A DNA stretch of 34,050 bases from Desulfamplus sp. (GTDB lineage: Bacteria > Desulfobacterota > Desulfobacteria > Desulfobacterales > Desulfobacteraceae): assembly GCA_015232465.1 (NCBI GenBank), contig JADFZO010000031.1, positions 1-34,050 of the forward strand, in the 5' to 3' direction. Position numbers and translations under genes: made by a program. The first letter of the stretch is position 1. Each line of letters starts with the position of its first letter. A model generated the notes under the pieces. That model saw only the letters and a list, made by a program, of their open reading frames with translations. It was not told the origin of the DNA and did no database searches. Below are positions 27,201-34,050 of the stretch, piece after piece.

Positions 27201-30200
27201 ATAGTTGTATCTGCTGCATCTCACTTATCGTTATTAAGCGGTGCTGCATCTCTTATTTTTCATCAAAAAGGGTGCATTATCGAAGATATTTTATTTACTC
27301 AAGCCCTTGTAATACCAGAAGCGTTTGGCAGAACCGTTCAACTTCTATTTTCACCGATTGAACCAAATGCTCAGCACGATTTTACGATTATCAGTTTTGA
27401 TCAAAATGCTAATAAAAAAAGGCAATCAGAAGCCAATTATATTGGTCATGTAACTGGTAGAATAGCTCCATTAGCATCTGCCTCTGATGCTCTTTTAGAC
27501 CATGAAATCGGTAAAATAGAGCAATCTTCTAAAGAGATAGCAAGAGCGTGGAGTGAGTGTAAAAATGTTATGAACCCAAATGATGTTTATTTGTTTCAAG
27601 ATAAACGACAGATAAAGTTAGGAGAGAGCTATCGATGGATTGGAGCGATTCAATCAGGAGTTGATAAGGCGATTTGTCGATTCAAACCTCCTAAAGCTAT
27701 AAATATGGAGGAGTGGGGGCTTCATCCTGGGCTTATTGACTCATGTTTTGGACTTATGGTTACTGCTGCTGGCGGTGATCCTGATGCTACCTATATCCCA
27801 TTTGCCATTGAGGAGTTTAGATATTATCGTCAACCAGACTCAACTACGATGGAGGCTGTTGCCACTATCCGTAGAGAATCGACAAACTTGGATAATAGAT
27901 ATTCTTTAGATAAGCTACTTGGTGATATAACACTTTACGATAAAGATGGTGTAGTTGCAAAATGGATAGGCTTAGAGGGTCGTCAGGTTGATCCATTTGC
28001 ACTTTTAAAAGATCAAATAGATTCAGGTAGTTCAGATATAACGGGCGATTTATCTGTACGTAGTACAGTTGTAGATGAAGCGTCAGAGTTTAAAAACTGG
28101 CTATACGAGATAGCGTGGGAGCTTTATCAGCCGCCATCAATCAGACAGTTTAAAGAAGATTCAACCATAAATCAAACTGGTCAATCTAATGTAGCTAAAT
28201 GGCTTATATTAAGCGATAACAAAGATGGTGCAACAGCCTTATCTGAGGCTATTAATGCTACTACTGGCGATTTATGTCGATTGATTTTGTGGGATAACTT
28301 AACTATCTATTCTGAATCTTTGAGAAAAGATATTCTTGATGCTCTTGAGCAATCAAGATTAAAAGGGATAATACATCTTATAACTGACAATGAAAGCAGC
28401 AAAACAGATTCCAAGCAATATGAAGAGATCGAAGCGACACAGCAAAAAATATGCGGTTTGACCTTAGAGTTAGTTCAAGCAGCTATTCAATCTTCTCAAT
28501 CTTCTAATGATAAGGTTAAGTTGATTCTTATAACTTGCGGAACTCAAAGTGTAACTGGCAAAGAGGTGACAATTAACCCTCACGCCTCAACATTGTGGGG
28601 TATGGGGCGTGTTATTGCATTAGAACACCCTGAATTAAACTGCACTCTTGTTGATTTAGACCCTGATAGAGATGCCGTTGAGCAAATTAGTCAAGCGATG
28701 CCTATCCTATCTCTTGCTAATGGCAAAGATGAGAACTTATCTTCATATAATAGCGAAAATCAGATAGCACTGCGACAAGGCAAATACTACGTAGCACGTC
28801 TTAAAAGGGTTAATAGTGCTTTAACCTCCTCAAAATCAGCAAAACAAGAAGATATAAGATCGCTTAAAATATCGCAAAAAAATAGCTATCTAATAACTGG
28901 TGGACTTGGTGGACTTGGCTTGATTATGGCTCGCTGGTTAGCTAAAAAAGGGGCTGGCACTATTATTTTAGTTGGACGAAAAGAGCCTTCACCATCAGCT
29001 ATTAATGCCGTAGAAGAGATACGTAAATTGGGAACTTGTGTTGAGATTCGCTCGGTTGATCTTACTCAGACTGAGCAGATTAAATCTTTACTTGCTGATA
29101 TTTCTAAAAATCTGCCTCAGTTAAAGGGTGTTATTCACGCGGCTGGCATCTTAGATGATGGAATGCTTCTTCAACTAAATTGGTCAAAATTTTGGGGTGT
29201 TATGGCTCCAAAAGTGATGGGTGCTTATATTTTAGATCAGCAGACTAAAGAGATGAATCTTGATTTTTTTATCTTGTTCTCTTCAATTGTCTCGATTTTA
29301 GGGACACCTGCTCAATCTAATTATGCAGCAGCAAACGCATTTTTAGATGGAGTTTGTCGAAATCGACATATTTTTAACAGACAAAATAGCTCTAACGAGA
29401 TAGCCCTTTCGATAAACTGGGGACCTTTTGATCAAGCTGGAATGGCTGCAAGATTAGATGAGATCAATCGAAGACGTATTACAGCACAAGGCTTTAAACT
29501 TATCTCGCCTGAATCTGGAGTAAGGGCTTTAGAGTGGCTGCTAAATCAAGATGTGTCCCAGATGACTGTTATGGATTTAGATTGGTCTAAGTTTATGGAG
29601 CGGTTACAATCTTCAGCCTCTGTTTTAGAATCGCAAATATCAACGCCCCTTTTTCTAACTGCTTTTCAAAAGTCAACAGCAGCCTCAAAACAGCCTACTG
29701 GAGCTGCTGGATCATGGCAAGAAGAGCTTAACATGGCACCTGCCCATGAGTATCGACAACTTCTTTTGAACAGGCTTAGGGGGGCAACAGCAAATATATT
29801 AGGGCTTGATACCCCAGACGAACTTCACATAGATGGAAGGCTCTTTGATCTTGGTTTAGATTCGCTCATGGCTGTTGAGCTAAAAAATTGCGTAGAGAAG
29901 AATCTAAATTGTCGTCTTAAATCGACACTGGTTTTTGACTATCCAACAGTTGCCTCTATGGCTGAATATCTTACTGAAACATTGAATCTGACAAAATCGG
30001 AAAAAAACTCAAAAGAGCAAGCTGCATCATCTGTAGTTACCCCTAAAACGCAAATTGTGCAAAAGAGACTCGAACAATCAGAAAGCAAGATACAAACAAG
30101 AAGCAAGACTCCTGATATTGCTTTAGCTGATATGAGTGATGACGATGCTGAGGAGATGCTACGTAGAGAACTTGAAAATTTATTAGGTGGCGACTTATGA
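24258..30200 (+). CDS. Type I polyketide synthase PKS2: KS-AT-DH-KR-ACP
   Basis: 1980 residues. An N-terminal coiled coil (about 8-34) looks like a docking helix for the PKS1 tail. KS (36-460): Cys208 in DTACSSA, His343, His394. AT (569-870): FTGQGSQ, Ser658 in GHSVGE, Arg683, and HAFH (758-761), the malonyl-CoA signature. Post-AT linker PTYQFDKRRFWL. DH: His976 is present, but consensus HxxxGxxxxP reads HRIFNRIVVS and the second motif is Asp1161 with Gly1165 in place of Gln/His, so activity is doubtful. KR (1548-1554 GGLGGLG; Tyr1689; LDD 1632-1634 as in B-type KRs). ACP Ser1869 in GLDSLMAVE. No ER domain. C-terminal acidic helix as in PKS1. This is the only intact extender AT in the window. 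Confidence 0.95.
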   Translation: MKTETDPTANLKKLYIALKQTQAKLEAMESAAREPIAIIGMGCRFPGGANSPQKYWELLLQGKDAITDAPPDRWSGKVWLDLDPDAPGKMFTTKGGFLDHPVDMFDAQFFNISPKEATGLDPQQRLLLEVSRETFENAGIAPSSLKGASCGVFLGMSSDDYALAHRHSGNHKMIDAYSITGTTFSTACGRISYVYGLEGPSITVDTACSSALGAIHLACKSLRTKESDLALVGGVNLMLSPESHICFSKLRAISPDGHCKSFSADANGYVRGEGCGLVLLKRLSEAILDNNRIIAVIRGSAMNQDGKSNGFTAPSGPAQEKVILAALKDADLTPIDVGFIETHGTGTPLGDPIEAEAIGAVFEPYFSSNLATKKDSINIERRLIIGSCKTNIGHLEPASGIAALIKAALCVHHGKIPPNLHFSNPNPFIQWDTTPIEVPTQTLDWSSDERVRIAGVNAFGFSGTNVHVIVSQAQAPTIKNSGQSHHILPISAKTESSAKHLQEKYINFLEQNDSSANASDICKTASQGRDHFEYRIASVGSDNLALSKALRTQSFTRADGAKQPLTFLFTGQGSQYHGMGRTLFQTQPTFRRTLEQCSEILTPMIGESLISMLYDEDGDQDRLHQTRYTQPALFAIEYALYKLWSSLGIKPDFMMGHSVGEYVAACAAGLFSLEDGLKLISRRGELMQSLPSGGGMAAIMASKDEVEAAILSYPNTLSIAAFNGPMHTVVSGVETDLMAVIKPFKDRGVKVVNLTVSHAFHSPLIEPILDDFEKSAASILFQTPKTRLISNVSGDIAGNEIMTPNYWREHIRKPVKFMQSLLTLKRENVNIFMEMGPKPTLLGMGRTALSDTEGLWLPSLRVGQTDWEVMLTSLAKLYTNGFDPNFSELYLSKDGEQVGQTVDLPTYQFDKRRFWLPIESSIRTSSDVSSQSDLLSDIASKRLYPLIDRKISSPLISSTLFETQFNLASLPFLDDHRIFNRIVVSAASHLSLLSGAASLIFHQKGCIIEDILFTQALVIPEAFGRTVQLLFSPIEPNAQHDFTIISFDQNANKKRQSEANYIGHVTGRIAPLASASDALLDHEIGKIEQSSKEIARAWSECKNVMNPNDVYLFQDKRQIKLGESYRWIGAIQSGVDKAICRFKPPKAINMEEWGLHPGLIDSCFGLMVTAAGGDPDATYIPFAIEEFRYYRQPDSTTMEAVATIRRESTNLDNRYSLDKLLGDITLYDKDGVVAKWIGLEGRQVDPFALLKDQIDSGSSDITGDLSVRSTVVDEASEFKNWLYEIAWELYQPPSIRQFKEDSTINQTGQSNVAKWLILSDNKDGATALSEAINATTGDLCRLILWDNLTIYSESLRKDILDALEQSRLKGIIHLITDNESSKTDSKQYEEIEATQQKICGLTLELVQAAIQSSQSSNDKVKLILITCGTQSVTGKEVTINPHASTLWGMGRVIALEHPELNCTLVDLDPDRDAVEQISQAMPILSLANGKDENLSSYNSENQIALRQGKYYVARLKRVNSALTSSKSAKQEDIRSLKISQKNSYLITGGLGGLGLIMARWLAKKGAGTIILVGRKEPSPSAINAVEEIRKLGTCVEIRSVDLTQTEQIKSLLADISKNLPQLKGVIHAAGILDDGMLLQLNWSKFWGVMAPKVMGAYILDQQTKEMNLDFFILFSSIVSILGTPAQSNYAAANAFLDGVCRNRHIFNRQNSSNEIALSINWGPFDQAGMAARLDEINRRRITAQGFKLISPESGVRALEWLLNQDVSQMTVMDLDWSKFMERLQSSASVLESQISTPLFLTAFQKSTAASKQPTGAAGSWQEELNMAPAHEYRQLLLNRLRGATANILGLDTPDELHIDGRLFDLGLDSLMAVELKNCVEKNLNCRLKSTLVFDYPTVASMAEYLTETLNLTKSEKNSKEQAASSVVTPKTQIVQKRLEQSESKIQTRSKTPDIALADMSDDDAEEMLRRELENLLGGDL

Positions 30201-33200
30201 ACTCAAATGGCTCACAATCTAACCCAACCAACCCTAAAATCTCGCCTGTAAAACAGGCTCTTATAGCCATCAAAACTTTGCAACAGCGTTATGAGGCTCT
30301 TCAAGCGGAAAAAACTGAACCTATTGCTGTGGTTGGTATGGGTTGCCGTTTTCCGGGGAACTCAAATAGCCCGCAATCGTATTGGGAACTGCTAAAAAAC
30401 GGCATAGATGCGATAGTCGAAGTTCCACAAGATCGTTGGGATATAAAATCATATTACGATCCAGAACCAGATGCACCGGGCAAGATGTATTGCCGCGAAG
30501 GTGGATTTATCGGTGCAGTAGATGGGTTTGATAGCCCATTTTTTGGAATCTCCCCAAGAGAAGCATCAAGAATGGATCCGCAGCAGCGTTTAACTCTTGA
30601 AGTTGCTTGGGAGGCTTTAGAAAATAGTCAAATTGCCCCTTCAACCCTAAAAGGCTCAAATACTGGTGTCTTTATGGGTGTAACCTCTTATGATTATGGG
30701 CTTTTACTTTTTGGAGAGGGTGATCCAACACGCGTAGATGCCTATACAGGTACGGGCGGCACGTTGGGGGCGGTCGCGGGACGCTTATCGTATATATTTG
30801 GATTTACAGGTCCAAGTTTTTCTCTTGATACTGCATGTTCATCGTCATTAGTTTCAGTGCATCTTGCGTGTCAAAGCCTTCGTCTTCGTGAGTGCGATCT
30901 TGCATTAGCAGGAGGCGTTAGTCTGATGCTAAAACCAGAGGCTACAATCAACTTTTGCAAGGCTCACATGCTTGCACCTGATGGGCGTTGTAAAACTTTT
31001 GATGCCTCTGCTGATGGCTATGTTCGTGGTGAGGGTTGCGGAATTTTAATACTAAAAAGATTATCTGATATTGATTTAAAAAAGGATTTAGTTTTAGCTG
31101 TTATTCAAGGTTCTGCAGTTAATCAAGATGGGGCATCAGGAGGTTTTACGGTTCCATCAGGACCAGCACAGCAAAAAGTTATACGTAACGCCTTAAAATC
31201 TGCATCATTAACTTCTGATCAGATTGATTATATTGAGGCTCATGGAACAGGAACCGCATTGGGCGATCCGATTGAGATCAATGCCTTAGATGCTGTTTTT
31301 GGCTTAGATGTTGATCGTCATGCTCCTTTGCGTATTGGCTCTGTAAAGACAAATTTTGGTCATTTAGAGGCTGCTGCTGGCGTTGCATCTCTTATCAAGG
31401 TGATACTTTCATTAAATCATAACAAAATTCCTCCTCATCTACACTTTAAAAGCCCAAATTCGCGTATTGAATGGGGTGAAATCTCCTTAAATGTGAATAC
31501 TCAATTAAGGAGTTGGGAAAAGGGAGAAGGTGAAAAGAGGCGTTTTGCTGGTATTTCAGCGTTTGGATTTTCAGGTACAAACGCCCATATTATTGTTGGA
31601 GACCCTCCCCCAATAGCTCCATCTCAGCCATCTTTAAGTCAGGCTAAATTAGATTTAAAGTCCAATCAAGAGATACTTTGCCTATCTGCTAAATCTGAAA
31701 ATGCACTTCATCTGTTATCTGGTCTTTGGGCAGATGTTTTATATCGAACTTCTAAAGATGAGCTTGCTGCTTTATGCCGTGCTGCAAATGTTGGTCGAAC
31801 CCATTTTCAATATCGTTTGGCTATTTTGGTAGATTCACCTACTAAAGCTGCTGAAACTCTTAAGTTTTTTCGACAAAATCAGACAGATCACACTATTAAC
31901 TTGTCTGATACTCTATTTTTCGCAAAAGCATCTCAAACATATTCAATAGATTTTACTCTAAGTGATGATTTTACTCCTGATGCTCGCTACCGTTTTCTAA
32001 TAGATATAGCCAAGGCTTACGTAGCTGGCTCTAATGTAGATTGGGATTTTATCTACTCTGATGCTACAATCTTCAAAGGAGGGGAGCTTCCAACATATCC
32101 GTTTGAGCGAAAACGGTGCTGGTTGAATTTAGAAACCAAAAAAAAAGATGACAAAGCAGCACTTTCAACAGCCAAACAGGCACTTGTAGCAATTAAGAAT
32201 TTAAAAGAGCGTTACGATGCTCTTAAAGCCGAACAGAGCGAACCTATTGCAGTAATAGGTATGGGTTGCAGATTTCCAGGGGGAGCCAGCACACCAGAGG
32301 CATATTGGGATTTGTTGCGTAACGGGCGAGATGCAATTGTCGAAGTGCCTCCATATCGCTGGGATATTGACTCATGCTTTGACTCTAATCCTGACGCACT
32401 GGGTAAGATGTATTGCCGTTATGGCGGATTTATCGGACCTGTTGATGGATTTGATAGCCTCTTTTTTGGACTCTCTCCGCGTGAAGTTGCACGCATGGAT
32501 CCTCAGCATCGTTTAATTCTCGAAGTTACTTGGGAAGCCCTTGAACATGCTATGATTGCCCCATCAAAACTGCATGGCGAACCAGTAGGTGTATTTTTGG
32601 GTATCACATCTTTAGATTACGGAGCTATGCTTTTTGGAGAAGGCGATCTTACTCGTGTTGATGCCTTTTCTGGAACAGGCGGAACCCTCGGACCTGCTGC
32701 TGGTCGTCTATCGTATCTGCTTGGATTTACTGGTCCAAGTTTTGTTCTTGATACTGCCTGCTCTTCATCGTTGGTTGCTGTTCATCTTGCCTGTCAAAGC
32801 CTTAGAAACAAAGAGTGCAGCCTTGCAATTAGCGGTGGGGTAAATCTTACGTTAAGCCCTGCTGGAACTGTCAATTTTTGTAAAGCTCGTATGCTTGCCC
32901 CTGATGGTCGATGCAAAACATTTGACGCTTCGGCAAATGGTTATGTTCGCGGTGAAGGGTGCGGAATAGTTGTACTAAAACGGCTATCAGATGTTACTCC
33001 TAAAGATAGAGTCCTTGCCTTAATTCGTGGTTCTGCAGTTAATCAAGATGGACCATCAGGCGGTTTTACTGTTCCATCAGGTCCTGCTCAAGCAAAAGTT
33101 ATACGCTCTGCACTATCCGTAGCTGGTTTAGAACCAAATCAGATCGATTATGTTGAGGCTCACGGCACTGGAACATCTTTAGGTGATCCAATTGAGGTTG

Positions 33201-34050
33201 AAGCATTAGGGGAAGTTTTTGGCTCTTCTGATCGAAACCCTGATAAACCATTAAAAATTGGCTCTGTTAAGACAAATTTTGGTCATTTAGAGGCTGCTGC
33301 TGGAATGGCATCTCTTATTAAAGTTATTCTATCGTTAAACCACGCCCAAATCCCGCCACATCTGCACTTTAAAAAACCCAATCCTCGTATTCAATGGGAT
33401 ATGCTGCCGATTGAAGTTAGCAAAGATTTGACACCATGGAATAAAGAAGATGGGTTACGAATAGCTGGTATATCCTGTTTTGGATTTTCAGGCACTAACG
33501 CACATATTATCGTTAGTGAAGCCTCTTTAAAAGAGCCTTTAAGCGATAAATCTTTAAAAAAACGTAGTGAAGAATATACTAAAGAAGTTTTATGCCTATC
33601 TGCTAAATCAGAACGAGCATTGCAGTTATTAGCAGAACGATGGGCGGATTTTTTAATCAGTTCGATTAGCTCAAAAAAGCCTCTATCTCTAATATGCAGC
33701 GCAGCCAATGCTGGCAGAAGCCATTTTTCTCATAGGTTGATTGTTCGTGGCAAAAGTGCGTCAGATATGGCTACGTTGTTAGATAAATTTGCCAAGAAAT
33801 CATTACCTGAAATTTTAGAGCAATCTGATGAAAATCTTATTTATAAACAGGTTCGTCAACCATCTAAAATCTCTTTTGTTTTTAAGGGTAAGGCTCTGCC
33901 CAATCTATTGAAAGTGTTTGATAAAACAGATAAAGCTTTATCAGCCTTTTACAATGCAGTTTCAGAGTGCAGAGATATTTTGGCAAATTTATTGCCTAAC
34001 AAAACGCTTGAAGAGATGCCTAAGACAGCCTCATTTGTTTTCGAATACGC
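30197..34050 (+). CDS. Type I polyketide synthase PKS3: KS-KS-degenerate AT... (3' end outside window)
   Basis: Starts at an ATG overlapping the PKS2 stop (ATGA). The frame is open to the window end: 1284 complete codons, no stop. An N-terminal coiled coil (about 17-42) looks like a docking helix. KS1 (43-465): Cys214, His349, His389, all intact. A KS-AT linker follows, then post-AT linker text PTYPFERKRCWL (632 onward), with no AT, reductive domain or ACP. A second coiled coil (658-683) nearly repeats the N-terminal one and leads into KS2 (684-1105): Cys855, His989, His1030, intact. The KS2-AT linker continues, and residues 1225-1284 align by eye with the start of an AT, but the GQGSQ motif reads GKALP and the following loop is short. 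The rest is off the edge. Confidence 0.93.
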   Translation, partial: MNSNGSQSNPTNPKISPVKQALIAIKTLQQRYEALQAEKTEPIAVVGMGCRFPGNSNSPQSYWELLKNGIDAIVEVPQDRWDIKSYYDPEPDAPGKMYCREGGFIGAVDGFDSPFFGISPREASRMDPQQRLTLEVAWEALENSQIAPSTLKGSNTGVFMGVTSYDYGLLLFGEGDPTRVDAYTGTGGTLGAVAGRLSYIFGFTGPSFSLDTACSSSLVSVHLACQSLRLRECDLALAGGVSLMLKPEATINFCKAHMLAPDGRCKTFDASADGYVRGEGCGILILKRLSDIDLKKDLVLAVIQGSAVNQDGASGGFTVPSGPAQQKVIRNALKSASLTSDQIDYIEAHGTGTALGDPIEINALDAVFGLDVDRHAPLRIGSVKTNFGHLEAAAGVASLIKVILSLNHNKIPPHLHFKSPNSRIEWGEISLNVNTQLRSWEKGEGEKRRFAGISAFGFSGTNAHIIVGDPPPIAPSQPSLSQAKLDLKSNQEILCLSAKSENALHLLSGLWADVLYRTSKDELAALCRAANVGRTHFQYRLAILVDSPTKAAETLKFFRQNQTDHTINLSDTLFFAKASQTYSIDFTLSDDFTPDARYRFLIDIAKAYVAGSNVDWDFIYSDATIFKGGELPTYPFERKRCWLNLETKKKDDKAALSTAKQALVAIKNLKERYDALKAEQSEPIAVIGMGCRFPGGASTPEAYWDLLRNGRDAIVEVPPYRWDIDSCFDSNPDALGKMYCRYGGFIGPVDGFDSLFFGLSPREVARMDPQHRLILEVTWEALEHAMIAPSKLHGEPVGVFLGITSLDYGAMLFGEGDLTRVDAFSGTGGTLGPAAGRLSYLLGFTGPSFVLDTACSSSLVAVHLACQSLRNKECSLAISGGVNLTLSPAGTVNFCKARMLAPDGRCKTFDASANGYVRGEGCGIVVLKRLSDVTPKDRVLALIRGSAVNQDGPSGGFTVPSGPAQAKVIRSALSVAGLEPNQIDYVEAHGTGTSLGDPIEVEALGEVFGSSDRNPDKPLKIGSVKTNFGHLEAAAGMASLIKVILSLNHAQIPPHLHFKKPNPRIQWDMLPIEVSKDLTPWNKEDGLRIAGISCFGFSGTNAHIIVSEASLKEPLSDKSLKKRSEEYTKEVLCLSAKSERALQLLAERWADFLISSISSKKPLSLICSAANAGRSHFSHRLIVRGKSASDMATLLDKFAKKSLPEILEQSDENLIYKQVRQPSKISFVFKGKALPNLLKVFDKTDKALSAFYNAVSECRDILANLLPNKTLEEMPKTASFVFEY
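30248..31597 (+). repeat. Internal duplication in PKS3, copy A (coiled coil plus KS1)
   Basis: About 1350 bases encoding VKQALIAIKTLQQRYEAL through the KS end FSGTNAHIIV. It corresponds in order and length to copy B (1344 bases) of the same gene. Shared text includes EPIAVxGMGCRFPG, GKMYCR-GGFIG, LAPDGRCKTFDAS and SVKTNFGHLEAAAG. Many synonymous and several non-synonymous differences show the duplication is not recent. Confidence 0.8.
32171..33514 (+). repeat. Internal duplication in PKS3, copy B (relic coiled coil plus KS2)
   Basis: Begins with AKQALVAIKNLKERYDAL, an N-terminal docking-type coiled coil now lying inside the protein, and runs to the KS2 end FSGTNAHIIV. Its start directly after the post-AT linker of the first unit marks the fusion point. 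Confidence 0.8.

Noticed and set aside
31600..32170. Frameshift or pseudogene as the explanation for the missing AT/ACP between the two KS domains
   Set aside because: I translated the whole stretch in frame: there is no stop, and both flanking linkers are recognisable and continuous. A frameshift would not remove several hundred residues in frame. A real deletion/fusion or assembly collapse remain the alternatives.
33391..33708. 105-residue open frame on the - strand inside PKS3
   Set aside because: It is antisense to the KS2 end and linker of an open, motif-confirmed + strand PKS frame; no ribosome binding site or family features.
1..34050. CRISPR array, tRNA/rRNA, insertion sequence or prophage
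   Set aside because: No regularly spaced repeats, cloverleaf-like stretches, transposase/integrase motifs or terminal inverted repeats were seen in the gaps, all of which are under about 170 bases.

Overview
The window looks like chromosomal DNA from a low-GC (roughly 35-40 %, by eye) Gram-negative anaerobe, most plausibly a sulfate-reducing member of the Desulfobacterota (Desulfobacteraceae-like). The reasons are a DsrP/NrfD-type quinone-interacting membrane subunit at the left edge, a TolC-type outer-membrane protein, a thiolase/3-hydroxyacyl-CoA dehydrogenase pair, a DUF362 ferredoxin-like protein and a MinD-cNMP-PATAN fusion. The taxonomic call is inference. All genes that can be supported lie on the + strand. 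No tRNA, rRNA, CRISPR array, transposase or phage gene was seen, and no gap longer than about 170 bases lacks a gene.

Region 1 (1-14766) is housekeeping and metabolism: the end of a DsrP-like gene plus a small His-rich membrane protein, a strong terminator, a TolC-family protein, lgt, holA, pyruvate kinase, a three-domain MinD/FlhG-like protein, acetyl-CoA acetyltransferase and 3-hydroxybutyryl-CoA dehydrogenase. A second strong terminator follows. Then come an M24 peptidase, a PAS-GGDEF diguanylate cyclase, a PIN-PhoH ATPase and a DUF362 protein with two 4Fe-4S motifs.

Region 2 (about 14790-34050, running off the right edge) is a type I modular polyketide synthase (PKS) locus that reads as one operon. 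Its order is type II thioesterase, putative outer-membrane beta-barrel protein, DUF697 membrane protein, PKS1 (AT-ACP-KS-DH-KR-ACP), stand-alone sulfotransferase, PKS2 (KS-AT-DH-KR-ACP) and PKS3 (KS-KS-degenerate AT..., truncated). Most junctions are ATGA or TAATG overlaps. The C-terminal helices of PKS1 and PKS2 and the N-terminal coiled coils of PKS2 and PKS3 look like matching docking elements, suggesting the order PKS1 to PKS2 to PKS3.

The unusual part is the acyltransferase logic. PKS1 starts with an AT whose carboxylate-binding arginine is replaced by histidine, which fits a starter-loading AT. Its extension module has no AT. PKS3 has two KS domains in tandem, with neither AT nor ACP between them, joined through a relic N-terminal docking coiled coil. 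What follows the second KS looks like a decayed AT start. Only PKS2 carries an intact malonyl-type AT. The sulfotransferase between PKS1 and PKS2 and the co-encoded envelope proteins suggest a sulfated, possibly envelope-associated polyketide or lipid; that is inference. Arginine codon use also changes sharply between housekeeping genes (AGA-rich) and the PKS/sulfotransferase genes (CGT-rich).
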